From Rhodospirillales bacterium (GTDB lineage Bacteria; Pseudomonadota; Alphaproteobacteria; Rhodospirillales; Shumkoniaceae), in assembly GCA_014859895.1 (NCBI GenBank), contig JACZKS010000067.1, positions 1-64,000 of the forward strand: a stretch of DNA of 64,000 bases, in the 5' to 3' direction. Shown here piece after piece: positions 1 to 7,794 of the stretch; positions within the stretch are counted from its first letter, which is position 1; each line of letters begins with the position of its first letter. The notes under the pieces are model-generated. The model saw nothing but the letters and a program-made list of their open reading frames with translations. It searched no databases and was not told the origin of the DNA. The translations under genes were made by a program, and so were the position numbers.

Positions 1-78
1 TGCGGCCGAGAAGCGCAGCCCCCCTTTTTCCAGGCGCCGGTCGCCAAACCGGCCCAGGTCCACCGCAATCCTCTCCAT
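1..78 (-). CDS. Partial N-terminus, possible IS4-type transposase
   Basis: An ATG at 78-76 on the minus strand opens a frame that runs off the left edge (26 residues visible). It is preceded by an AGGAAAGGA ribosome-binding site at good spacing. The peptide contains DLGRFGDRRLEKGG, which recalls the DLGDxRLxKR signature of the DNA-binding N-terminus of IS4/Tn5-like transposases. That resemblance is the only functional clue. The gene points away from the ferredoxin-EtfA gene, so if it is a transposase the insertion may have separated etfA from its usual partner. It could equally be an unrelated gene. Confidence 0.35.
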   Translation of the reverse strand, partial: MERIAVDLGRFGDRRLEKGGLRFSAA

Positions 79-217
79 GGCCCCGTCCTTTCCTCGCCAG
101 ACCACCCGCAAAGGAATCACGATTTGGCCCCTCTGGAAAGAGTGATCAAAACATGTGTGCATCCCCTAGCGCCTTCGCGGGGGTGACGACTAGCAACTTA
201 TGGACGGACGCCACGCC

Positions 218-1429
218 ATGCTGATCATCGACACCAAGGCCTGCACCGGGTGCAAACTCTGCGAGAAGAACTGCCCGTTTTCCGCCATGGTGGTGGTCAA
301 CGAGAAGGCCCAGGCCAAGGACAACTGCACGCTCTGCGGCGCCTGCATGAACGTCTGTTCGGTGCACGCCATCACCATCGAGCGCACCGCCGCCTCGCCC
401 GAGGAACTGGCCAAGTTCAAGGGTGTCTTCATCTGGGCCGAACTGGATGAGGCCGACGGCGGCGAAAGACTGGTCCCCAAGAAGGTGGTGCTGGAGCTGT
501 TGACCGAGGCCAAACGGCTGGCCGGCACGCTGGGCGAGGAGATCAAGGTGCTGCTGCCGACCGATGGCCGGCCGGTCGACACCGACATCCTGTTCGCCCA
601 CGGCGCCGACGCCATCGTCCGTTTCGAGAACAAGCTGCTCTGGCCTTACTCGACGGACGCCTACACCACCGTCATCTCGGCCATGGTGGCGGCCAAGAAA
701 CCCTCGATCTTCCTGTTGGGCGCCACTCCCAACGGCCGCGATCTGGCGCCGCGTGTCGGGGCCCGGCTCAAGCTCGGCCTCACCGCCGACTGCACCATGC
801 TGGAGATCAACGACGAAAAGCAGCTGGTGCAGACCCGCCCGGCCTTCGGCGGCAACATCATGGCCTCCATCCTCACCCCCTTCTCGCGCCCGCAGATGGC
901 GACCGTCAGACCCAACGTCTTCCAGGTCGGCACCCCAGACGCCACCCGCAAAGGCCCGATCGAAGACTTCGCCGTGACGCTCCAGCGCGGCGTCGTGCGC
1001 ACCAAGATCCTGGAGGTCGAGAAACTGGCCGGGCTGGGCGGCGGCATCGACACCGCCAAGATCATCGTCGCCGGCGGCCACGGCCTGAAATCGCCCGCCA
1101 GCCTGGCCATGCTGCGCGAACTGGCGGCCGAGCTCGGCGGAACGCTGGCCGGTTCGCGCGCCATCGTCGAAGCTGGCTGGATTCCCCATACGCTGCAGGT
1201 CGGACAATCCGGCATCACGGTATCGCCCGACCTCTACATCGCCATCGGCATCTCGGGCGCCGTGCAGCACATCGTTGGCATGAGCAGCGCGCGCACCATC
1301 ATCGCCATCAACAACGACCCCGAGGCGCCCATCTTCAAAGTGGCCGACGTCGGCATCGTCGGTGACGCCTTCGTGGTGGTGCCAGCCCTCATCAAGGAAA
1401 TTCGTGAAGCCAAGAAGAAGGCGGCCTGA
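218..1429 (+). CDS. etfA: Ferredoxin-fused electron transfer flavoprotein alpha subunit
   Basis: A 403-residue fusion. Residues 5-50 hold two bacterial-ferredoxin motifs (CTGCKLCEKNC at 9-19 and CTLCGACMNVC at 37-47), predicted to bind two [4Fe-4S] clusters. The rest is a full-length EtfA with the conserved C-terminal FAD-binding region (SGAVQHIVGM, then NNDPEAPIF). ETF passes electrons from acyl-CoA dehydrogenases to redox partners. EtfA proteins with an N-terminal ferredoxin domain are known from anaerobes, including caffeyl-CoA reductase-type bifurcating complexes. The ATG at 218 starts directly before the ferredoxin fold; an in-frame ATG at 200 would add six residues and has no better ribosome-binding site. 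No etfB is adjacent, which is unusual. A terminator follows. Confidence 0.93.
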   Translation: MLIIDTKACTGCKLCEKNCPFSAMVVVNEKAQAKDNCTLCGACMNVCSVHAITIERTAASPEELAKFKGVFIWAELDEADGGERLVPKKVVLELLTEAKRLAGTLGEEIKVLLPTDGRPVDTDILFAHGADAIVRFENKLLWPYSTDAYTTVISAMVAAKKPSIFLLGATPNGRDLAPRVGARLKLGLTADCTMLEINDEKQLVQTRPAFGGNIMASILTPFSRPQMATVRPNVFQVGTPDATRKGPIEDFAVTLQRGVVRTKILEVEKLAGLGGGIDTAKIIVAGGHGLKSPASLAMLRELAAELGGTLAGSRAIVEAGWIPHTLQVGQSGITVSPDLYIAIGISGAVQHIVGMSSARTIIAINNDPEAPIFKVADVGIVGDAFVVVPALIKEIREAKKKAA

Positions 1430-1464
1430 ACAGCCTCCCAGGCCCGCCCGCCTCTCCTCTCCTC

Positions 1465-1496
1465 AGGCCCCCTTTCTCAAGGGGGCCTTTTCTTTT
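1465..1496 (+). terminator. Rho-independent terminator after the etfA fusion
   Basis: A perfect 10-bp stem (AGGCCCCCTT at 1465-1474, AAGGGGGCCT at 1479-1488) with a 4-nt loop is followed by TTTCTTTT. It lies 36 bases past the etfA stop. Confidence 0.9.
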
Positions 1497-1714
1497 GGCC
1501 GGTCGTGACAATTGGTGATCGCGGGGCTCTTTGCCCGGGCTGGGCCAAGGCATTCATGGATTGGAACAAAAACCGATTTCGGTGGTTTAGCTTCGGCGGG
1601 TTCGGGAAAGCTCCATCGCCCGGTGACGGAATAGGCGCGCACGTGGACCCGTTGTTTCGACTGCCACCACCGCCCCCAGCGGGGCATCGACACCAGGTAC
1701 AGGAGAGAGGCACC

Positions 1715-2128
1715 ATGTCCATTTTGCGTCGACTTCGTCACTTCATCGTCGTGCCGCTGATCGCGGCCATGACGTTCTTGAGCATGCCCCTGGGGGTGGC
1801 CCAGGCCGGCCTGATCGGCTCGGAGGCCATCGTCGCCGCCGAGACGAACGCCGCCAACCGGCAGGCGGTCGACGCCTTCCTGCAGCGGCAGGATGTCCGC
1901 GACCAGCTTCAGACGCTGGGGGTCAGTCCGTCCGAAGCCGATAGCCGAGTCGCCGCGCTGTCGGATGCCGAGATCGCCAAGATCGCCGGCTCCCTGCCCA
2001 CCGATCCGGCTGGCGAGGGCGCGCTCGGCGTCATCGTCGGCGCCGTGATCATCATCGCCATCGTCCTTTTGATCACCGACATCGTCGGCCTCACCTCGGT
2101 TTATCCGTTTACGCGCCCCATTCGCTGA
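1715..2128 (+). CDS. PA2779 family secreted/membrane protein
   Basis: A 137-residue protein with an N-terminal signal segment (hydrophobic run about residues 11-30, ending VAQA). It has a helical middle (about 35-95) and a hydrophobic C-terminal segment (about 105-125, GVIVGAVIIIAIVLLI) likely to span the membrane. This plan and its position directly before a PA2778-type cysteine peptidase fit the PA2779 family, whose function is unknown. The start is the ATG with AGGAGAGAGG six bases upstream; the frame is open further upstream but without a ribosome-binding site. The next gene begins 10 bases after the stop, so the two are probably co-transcribed. Confidence 0.85.
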   Translation: MSILRRLRHFIVVPLIAAMTFLSMPLGVAQAGLIGSEAIVAAETNAANRQAVDAFLQRQDVRDQLQTLGVSPSEADSRVAALSDAEIAKIAGSLPTDPAGEGALGVIVGAVIIIAIVLLITDIVGLTSVYPFTRPIR

Positions 2129-2138
2129 CGGGCCGTTG

Positions 2139-3080
2139 ATGCCTGGGTTCATGGCCCGGTTGGCGGCGGTCGTCCTCGTGACGGCCGTCGCCGGCTGCGC
2201 GGCGCCGCAGACCACCAAGCTGTTGGAAAGCCGCGCCTCGCTTGGGCTGCCTGCCCAGGCCCTCATCGAGGACGTGCCGCTCATCCCGCAGGAGGATCTT
2301 TTCTGCGGCCCCGCCGCACTCGCCATGGCGCTCACCGCCACCGGCGCCCTTGCCGACCAACAGGAAGTCGCCAGGGCCATCTATACGCCGGGCCGTGAAG
2401 GGACGCTCCGCAACGACGTGCTGGGCGGTGCCCGCCGCTGGGGGCGCATGGCCGTGCCCGTGGGCACGCTGACCGACCTGCTGGCCGAAATCGCCGCCGG
2501 CAACCCGGTGATCGTCTTTCAGAACCTGTCGCTCGACATCGCGCCGCAGTGGCATTTCGCACTGGCGATCGGTTACGACCTCGACCGCCGGCAGATCATC
2601 CTCAACTCGGGAACAACCGAGCGGCTGCGCACCGACCTCTCGACTTTCGAGCACACATGGAGGCGCGGCAACCATTGGGCCCTGGTAGTGACGGCACCGG
2701 ACCATTTGGCCGCTACCGCCGACGAGCCCGAGGCGATGGCTGGGGCCGCCGCATTGGAAAGGGTCCGCCGCCTCAACGAGGCGGCCGTCGCCTGGCAGGC
2801 CGTCATCGGCCGCTGGCCCGACTCCTTCGGCGCCCACATGGGGCTCGGCAACACCCGCTTTGCGCAGCGCGATTACGCCGGCGCCAGGGCCGCCTTTCAT
2901 CGCGCCGCCGACATCCGCCCGCTGGCGCCCGACGCCTGGAACAACCTGGCCTACGCGCTGGCCCGCCTGGGCAACAGGAAGGCTGCCATCGCGGCTGCCG
3001 AGAAGGCGGTCAGCCTGGGCGGCGACAACCCCAACTACCAAGACACCCTGAACGAAATCCGCGGCCTCACCGCCATCTGA
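2139..3080 (+). CDS. PA2778 family C39-like cysteine peptidase lipoprotein with TPR tail
   Basis: A 313-residue lipoprotein: hydrophobic leader then lipobox VAGC with the acylated Cys at about residue 20. Residues 46-180 form a C39-like papain-fold domain with the nucleophile in FCGPAALAM (Cys about 56) and the general-base His in QWHFALAIGYD (about 139). The last 100 or so residues carry TPR-like helices (AHMGLGNTRFAQRDY, then AWNNLAYALARLGN). PA2778-type peptidases occur beside PA2779-type proteins, as here; the substrate is unknown, but the pairing suggests the neighbour may be cleaved or matured. The start is ATG 2139, with a weak ribosome-binding site. Confidence 0.88.
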   Translation: MPGFMARLAAVVLVTAVAGCAAPQTTKLLESRASLGLPAQALIEDVPLIPQEDLFCGPAALAMALTATGALADQQEVARAIYTPGREGTLRNDVLGGARRWGRMAVPVGTLTDLLAEIAAGNPVIVFQNLSLDIAPQWHFALAIGYDLDRRQIILNSGTTERLRTDLSTFEHTWRRGNHWALVVTAPDHLAATADEPEAMAGAAALERVRRLNEAAVAWQAVIGRWPDSFGAHMGLGNTRFAQRDYAGARAAFHRAADIRPLAPDAWNNLAYALARLGNRKAAIAAAEKAVSLGGDNPNYQDTLNEIRGLTAI

Positions 3081-3091
3081 AGGCTTTCGCC

Positions 3092-3574
3092 CTACTCTTC
3101 CCCGATATCCTCCAGCCACACCTCGGGGTTCTTCCTGAGGAACTCGTCGAAGAGGGCCTTGCAGGCCACGTCTTCAAGCAGGATCACCTCGACGCCGCGC
3201 CCGCGCAGAAACTCCACGTTTCCGGTGAAGGGTTTATCCGCCGGCCAGTCAACGGCGGTTTGGCCGACGACGACGCGCGGAATCCCGAACTGCACGATGG
3301 TGCCGGAGCACATCATGCACGGGCTCAACGTGGTGTAGAGGGTGATGTCGCGGTAGGTTTTCTGGCGGCCGAGGTTCTGGATGCAGTCGGTCTCGCCGTG
3401 GAGGATGGGGCTGCCCTTCTGCACGCGGTTGTTGTGGCCCCTGGCGATGACCTGGCCCGCCCTGACCATGACGGCGCCGACCGGAATGCCCCGCTCATCC
3501 TTGAAACTGATGCGGGCCTGTTCCAGGGCCTCTTTCATGAACCGGCGGTGCAGGGCGAGGTCTTCCTCTCGCAT
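3092..3574 (-). CDS. Fungal-type cytosine deaminase (CDA fold)
   Basis: A 160-residue zinc deaminase. The zinc site is HGE (His59, catalytic Glu61) with SPCMMC (Cys86, Cys89). From the N-terminal helix to the C-terminal WLEDIGEE tail it follows yeast Fcy1 closely: PVGAVMV, GHNNRVQKGS, TLYTTLSPC and the FxDIGE-type tail that contacts substrate in the yeast enzyme. The length also matches (158 in yeast). The likely reaction is cytosine to uracil plus ammonia (pyrimidine salvage), though guanine or a related base cannot be excluded. The start at 3574 is chosen from GGAG nine bases upstream and the family length; the open frame extends to 3640. It is convergent with the preceding peptidase gene. 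Confidence 0.88.
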   Translation of the reverse strand: MREEDLALHRRFMKEALEQARISFKDERGIPVGAVMVRAGQVIARGHNNRVQKGSPILHGETDCIQNLGRQKTYRDITLYTTLSPCMMCSGTIVQFGIPRVVVGQTAVDWPADKPFTGNVEFLRGRGVEVILLEDVACKALFDEFLRKNPEVWLEDIGEE

Positions 3575-3717
3575 AGTGGAACTCCATGGTTGGTAACGGG
3601 ACATGGCTGCCAACATAGCGGGTTTGCGACCCCCGCGCACGGCACCTATTATCGCCGTTGACAGGCGGACCTTCCGGCGGCCACGCTTGGACGCGGACGG
3701 CGGACAAGGAGCGGAGC

Positions 3718-4101
3718 ATGACGGCGCTTTGGGTGATCATCGGCAGCGCGCTGGGCGGCGGCGCCCGCTACTGGTGCTCCGGCTTCATCGCACGCACCAT
3801 CGGAGAGACCTTCCCGTGGGGCACGCTGACGGTGAATGCCGTGGGTTCGCTGATCATCGGGCTTATCGCCGCGCTGACCGGCCCGGATGGCCGCCTTCTG
3901 ATGGGAACCGAGGCCCGCCAGTTCATCATGATGGGGGTGCTGGGCGGGTTCACCACCTTCTCGTCCTTCAGCTTGCAGACACTGAGCCTGGCCCAGGACG
4001 GCGAATGGACGAGGGCCGGGCTCAACGTCGTCGGCTCGGTAGTCGTGTGCCTGGTGGCGGTGTGGGCCGGCTGGGCCCTTGGCGCCGCGATCAACCGCTA
4101 G
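3718..4101 (+). CDS. crcB: Fluoride efflux channel CrcB/Fluc
   Basis: A 127-residue protein with four hydrophobic helices. It carries the family motifs GGGARYW, WGTLTVNAVGS and GFLGGFTTFSS-like GVLGGFTTFSSF with its conserved Phe and Ser residues. Fluc proteins assemble as dual-topology dimers that export fluoride. The ATG is preceded by AAGGAGCGGAGC; the open frame extends 20 codons upstream without support. It is followed 13 bases later by a DUF190 gene, a common pairing. No fluoride riboswitch consensus could be recognised in the leader. Confidence 0.95.
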   Translation: MTALWVIIGSALGGGARYWCSGFIARTIGETFPWGTLTVNAVGSLIIGLIAALTGPDGRLLMGTEARQFIMMGVLGGFTTFSSFSLQTLSLAQDGEWTRAGLNVVGSVVVCLVAVWAGWALGAAINR

Positions 4102-4114
4102 GGAGGGCAAGGAC

Positions 4115-4462
4115 ATGAACCTGGTCAAGGACGCGGTGCTGTTGCGTATCTTTTTGGGCGAGAACGACAAGGCCGACGGTGCGCCGCTCTATGAGGCCCT
4201 GGTGCTCAAGGCCCGCGAGATGCAGATGGCCGGGGCCACCGTGCTGCGCGGCCCCATGGGATATGGGCGGTCGAGCCGGTTGCACACCGCCAAGATCCTG
4301 AGGCTTTCCGAGGACCTGCCGGTGGTGGTCGAGATCGTCGAGGCCGAAGACAAAGTCGAGGCCTTCCTGGCCGCCGTCGAACCGATGATGGGCAGCGGCC
4401 TGATCACGTTGGAGAAGGTGCGGGTGCGCCGCTACGGCAACGAACGCCCGGCCGGAGCGTGA
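4115..4462 (+). CDS. DUF190 family PII-like protein
   Basis: A 115-residue cytosolic protein of the DUF190 family (PII-like ferredoxin fold). Visible hallmarks are LLRIFLGENDK near the N-terminus, AGATVLRGPMGYG in the middle and LPVVVEIVEAEDKV before the last helix. Members usually sit beside crcB or cation antiporter genes and are thought to be regulatory, but the ligand is not established. AGGGAGG lies 8 bases before the ATG, and the gene forms an operon with crcB. Confidence 0.92.
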   Translation: MNLVKDAVLLRIFLGENDKADGAPLYEALVLKAREMQMAGATVLRGPMGYGRSSRLHTAKILRLSEDLPVVVEIVEAEDKVEAFLAAVEPMMGSGLITLEKVRVRRYGNERPAGA

Positions 4463-4546
4463 CGGGAAAAATCACCCTGCCTTTTCCGGCAAGTTGCCAT
4501 CCCCATATTGAACCGCATCCCTCAATGCGATGAGGAGGACGCTTCC

Positions 4547-4897
4547 ATGCCCCACCGCCTTGCCGCCGCCATCGCCATGGTGGCGGCCTTGCTGCTTACC
4601 CCGGCCGACGCCCAGGCCGACGCCATCGACGGCGACTGGTGTGCGACCGACGGCCCCCGCATGATGTCGATCCGCGGCCCAGCCGTCGTCACGCCGAGCG
4701 GCCAGCAACTCACCGGCGAGTACGAGCGCCACTTCTTCCGCTACCAGGTGCCCGCCGGCGAGCCCAAGGCCGGCGGCACGATTTCCATGGTGCTACTCAA
4801 CGAGGATACCGTGCGTCTCTCCGACGCCGCCGACCGCTGGTCGGCACTGCAGGCGGGAGGCGAAATCTGGCATCGCTGCGCCGCACCGACGAGTTGA
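4547..4897 (+). CDS. Small secreted protein, tandem copy 1
   Basis: A 116-residue protein with a clear signal peptide (hydrophobic residues 5-18, cleavage near AQADA). The mature part contains IDGDWCATDGPR, a central FFRYQVPAG and a C-terminal WHRC; the two Cys could form a disulfide. I do not recognise a named family. It is about half identical to the next gene and clearly paralogous. GAGGAGG precedes the start. The leader resembles that of copy 2 (CATATTG, then GAGGAGGA ahead of ATGCCC), so the duplication included the promoter-proximal region. Confidence 0.75.
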   Translation: MPHRLAAAIAMVAALLLTPADAQADAIDGDWCATDGPRMMSIRGPAVVTPSGQQLTGEYERHFFRYQVPAGEPKAGGTISMVLLNEDTVRLSDAADRWSALQAGGEIWHRCAAPTS

Positions 4898-5061
4898 GGC
4901 CTGCACCACTGGCTGGTGCCGACACCGGAGGCTGTTCATTCTCTCCCACCAAATCTACCGCCTTTGAGCGATGGAACCACAATGATGCCGCGTCGCTTTT
5001 CCAGGTAGTCAGCACCATATTGTGGTGCACCTTCCAGCCTCGTCACGAGGAGGATGCCCCC

Positions 5062-5430
5062 ATGCCCAACCTGCTTGCCGCCGCCGCACTCGTTGCAACG
5101 GCAGCGTACCTGCACGACCCCACCACCGCCCGTGCCCAGACCATCGACGGAGACTGGTGCTCGATCGACGGTGTCCGGTCGATGTCGATCCAAGGCGCCG
5201 CCGCCATCAGTCCGGACGGAAGCCCGATCACAGGCGATTACGAGCACCGTTTCTTCCGCTTTCTTGCGCCGGCCGGTGACCGCCGGGCCGGGGCCACCAT
5301 GTCGATGGTGCTGCTCGACGAGGACACCGCGCGCCTCACCGACACCGGCGACCGCTGGCTGGCAACGGTGGCGGCTGGCGAACTCTGGCACCGATGCCGG
5401 GCGCTGACCATCGAAGCGGCCGAACGCTGA
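5062..5430 (+). CDS. Small secreted protein, tandem copy 2
   Basis: A 122-residue paralogue of the preceding gene: signal peptide ending at ARAQ, then IDGDWCSIDGVR, DYEHRFFRFLAPAG, MSMVLLDEDTARL and C-terminal WHRC. The same two Cys are conserved. The start is ATG 5062 with GAGGAGG upstream; the frame is open back to 4639 but that part overlaps copy 1 in another frame. The 164 bases between the copies hold no gene. The gene ends immediately beside the convergent SDR gene. No function can be assigned. Confidence 0.75.
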   Translation: MPNLLAAAALVATAAYLHDPTTARAQTIDGDWCSIDGVRSMSIQGAAAISPDGSPITGDYEHRFFRFLAPAGDRRAGATMSMVLLDEDTARLTDTGDRWLATVAAGELWHRCRALTIEAAER

Positions 5431-6207
5431 CTACACCACCGGCGAAGCGCCGCCGTCGACGTTGATCGCCGTACCGGTAATGTAGCCGCCGGCGTCGGAG
5501 GCCAGGAAGCAGGCCAGGGCGGCGAATTCCTCGGCACGGCCGACCCGACCGAGCGGGATGGGTTTGCTCATCTGCGCATAGAAGGCGGCAAGGTCCTTGC
5601 CCTCGGCGGCGGCCCGCTTTTCCCACTGGTCGCTCTGGATACGTCCCACCAGGAGGGCGTTGACCAGGATGTTGTCGGGCGCCAGTTCGCTGGCCAACAC
5701 CTTGGTCAGCGCCAGGCCGGCTGCCCGGCTGACGGCGGTGGGAGCGGCCCCGGCCGTCGGCGCCTTGGCCCCGATATTCAGCACGTTGAGGATGCGCCCC
5801 CAGCGCTTGGCGCGCATCGCCGGAATGGCCAAGCGGGCCAGCCGGATGACGCCGAACAGCTTGAGGTCGAGGTCGGCCCGCCAGACGGCGTCGGTGATCT
5901 CCGTAAACGGCTTACGCCGCGAAGTGCCGGCATTGTTGACCAGGATGTCGATGGGACCGAAAGCAGCTGTCGCCGAGGCGAAGGCGCGGGCGCAGTCGGC
6001 GGCATCCGCCACATCGGCCGGCACCGCGAAGACCTGGCCTCCGGTCTCAGAGGCAATGGCGGCCCGGGCCGTTTCCAGTACGTCGGTGCGCCGGCCCACG
6101 ATGGCCACCGCCGCTCCCGAGGCGGAAAACTGCGTGGCGATGGCCCGGCCAATGCCCAGGCTGGCGCCGGTGACGAGCGCAACGTGTCCGTCCAGGCGAA
6201 CGTCCAT
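5431..6207 (-). CDS. Atypical short-chain dehydrogenase without canonical catalytic triad
   Basis: A 258-residue Rossmann-fold SDR. The cofactor motif TGASLGIG (residues 14-21) and NNAG (about 90-93) are intact, and the C-terminus ends in the usual GTAINVDGG. In the active-site stretch NVLNIGAK...APTAVSRAAGLALTK, the catalytic Ser, Tyr and Lys of classical SDRs (as in SS...YSASK) read Asn, Thr and Arg. An SDR subfamily with SRAAG/TRAA in place of YxxxK is known, so this is probably an inherited variant rather than damage. It may bind NAD(P) without classical chemistry. GGAGAGGGAGGGA precedes the ATG. Confidence 0.85.
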   Translation of the reverse strand: MDVRLDGHVALVTGASLGIGRAIATQFSASGAAVAIVGRRTDVLETARAAIASETGGQVFAVPADVADAADCARAFASATAAFGPIDILVNNAGTSRRKPFTEITDAVWRADLDLKLFGVIRLARLAIPAMRAKRWGRILNVLNIGAKAPTAGAAPTAVSRAAGLALTKVLASELAPDNILVNALLVGRIQSDQWEKRAAAEGKDLAAFYAQMSKPIPLGRVGRAEEFAALACFLASDAGGYITGTAINVDGGASPVV

Positions 6208-6616
6208 TCCCTCCCTCTCCTTCGGTTGTCCTGTGAGCGACGGCTGGCGATCCTACCGGCGGCAGCCGGGACCGGCAAGAAGCGGGGCCCAAATGGGGCC
6301 CCGAGCCGTTGTCATTGGAGGGTTGGTTGGGCGAAGTTTTATGGACGTGCGCGCGCCGACCGCCGATTCGGGGCGGCGTCACGAATTCCGGGTGTTTGGA
6401 AACAAACCCCCACGAGGCCCCACCCTCGCTGTAATATTATTTTGAATAAGCACCATAACACAGTTCGATTATTTGCCTAAGTAAAAAGTGGTAGGGGACC
6501 GGCCGGCGGAGATGGCCGCATGGTGATTTCGGCGTCACCCAGCCTGGACGATGGCGGCGGAGTGCCTATATTGGGGGCGCGGCGGCTGGCCGCGGCCTTT
6601 GGGGGACTGCCACGGA
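6208..6616. other. Intergenic region with AT-rich patch
   Basis: No convincing gene in 409 bases between divergent starts. The striking element is an AT-rich island at about 6430-6490, against a GC-rich background. It probably holds the promoter of the FAD-dependent oxidoreductase gene to the right; a TTGAAT at 6442 is a possible -35 but I see no well-spaced -10. The stretch at 6280-6420 shows no repeat or palindrome that I could identify. Confidence 0.5.
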
Positions 6617-7720
6617 ATGACTGAAAAGATCGAGTGTGCGGTGATCGGCGCCGGCGCCATCGGACTGGCTATCGCCCGCGAAATGGCGATGCGCGGCCGC
6701 GAGGTCATCGTGCTCGAGGAAACCGACACCATCGGGTCGGACACCAGCTCGCGCAACAGCGAGGTGGTGCATGCCGGCATCTATTACGACAAGGACAGCC
6801 TGAAGGCGAAACTGTGCGTCGAGGGCCGCGAACGGCTCTACGAGTACTTCGAAAGCCACGGCATCGAACACAGGCGTTGCGGCAAGCTGATCGTCGCCAC
6901 CGACGAGGGCCAGTCCGCCCATCTGGAAGTGCTCAAGGTCAAGGGCGAGTCCAGCGGGGTGACCGACCTGCGCCTGCTCGACGGCGCCGAGGCGCGCGCC
7001 ATGGAGCCCAACCTCCGGGCGGCGGCGGCGCTGCTGTCGCCCTCGTCGGGCATCATGGACAGCCACCGCCTGATGCTGGCCTACCAGGGCGACCTCGAGG
7101 ACAACGGCGGCATGGTCGCCTTCAAGAGCCCGGTATGGGGCGGCCACATGAAGGACGGCATGAAGGTCATCCAGGTGCACGGGGCCGAACCGATGGAACT
7201 GGCCTGTGACATCGTCATCAACAGCGCCGGCCTGGGCGCCCAGGCGCTTTCCTCCTCGTTCGAATTCCTGCCGGCCGACAGCGTGCCGCCCCGCTATCTC
7301 GCCAAGGGCAACTATTTCACACTGGCCGGCAAGGCGCCCTTTTCGCGCCTCGTCTATCCGGTGCCGGAACCGGGTGGGCTCGGCGTCCATCTGACGCTCG
7401 ACCTCGGCGGCCAGGCGCGCTTCGGCCCCGACGTCGAATGGGTCGAGAAAATCGACTACGCCGTCGACCCCGGCCGCGCCGAGCGTTTCTACGCCGCCAT
7501 CCGCACCTATTGGCCGGCCTTGGCCGACGGCGCGCTGCAACCGGGCTACGCCGGGATCCGCCCCAAGGTGTCGCCCCCCGGCACGCCGGCCGGCGATTTC
7601 GTCATCCAGGGCCCGGAAACCCATGGGGTGGAGGGCGTCGTCGCCCTCTACGGCATGGAAAGCCCCGGTCTTACCGCCTCGCTGGCCATCGCCACCCGCG
7701 TCGCCGGCCTGCTGGAGTAA
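6617..7720 (+). CDS. FAD-dependent oxidoreductase, L-2-hydroxyglutarate dehydrogenase (LhgO)-like
   Basis: A 367-residue DAO-superfamily flavoprotein. The N-terminal FAD motif is VIGAGAIGLAIA followed by VIVLE. SSRNSEVVHAGIYY is the hallmark of the LhgO/YgaF group, as are SGIMDSHRLM and the C-terminal GYAGIRPK. LhgO oxidises L-2-hydroxyglutarate to 2-oxoglutarate and feeds electrons to the respiratory chain. A related 2-hydroxyacid substrate is possible. ATG 6617 is chosen because the FAD motif begins ten residues later; the open frame extends to 6551. The secreted GH114-like gene follows 74 bases downstream on the same strand. Confidence 0.88.
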   Translation: MTEKIECAVIGAGAIGLAIAREMAMRGREVIVLEETDTIGSDTSSRNSEVVHAGIYYDKDSLKAKLCVEGRERLYEYFESHGIEHRRCGKLIVATDEGQSAHLEVLKVKGESSGVTDLRLLDGAEARAMEPNLRAAAALLSPSSGIMDSHRLMLAYQGDLEDNGGMVAFKSPVWGGHMKDGMKVIQVHGAEPMELACDIVINSAGLGAQALSSSFEFLPADSVPPRYLAKGNYFTLAGKAPFSRLVYPVPEPGGLGVHLTLDLGGQARFGPDVEWVEKIDYAVDPGRAERFYAAIRTYWPALADGALQPGYAGIRPKVSPPGTPAGDFVIQGPETHGVEGVVALYGMESPGLTASLAIATRVAGLLE

Positions 7721-7794
7721 GGCGCCACCCTTTGCCGCTGGCCTTCCTTTGCGCTACAACAGGGGCGAAAAGGCCCGCCTGCCAAGGGGATGCC

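Noticed and set aside
1505-1714. Extension of the PA2779-type gene to 1505
   Set aside because: The extra 70 codons lack a start signal, and the signal peptide with AGGAGAGAGG fixes the start at 1715.
3640-3717. Fluoride riboswitch before crcB
   Set aside because: The leader is short and I could not find the conserved GGNGAUGG core or the pseudoknot partner.
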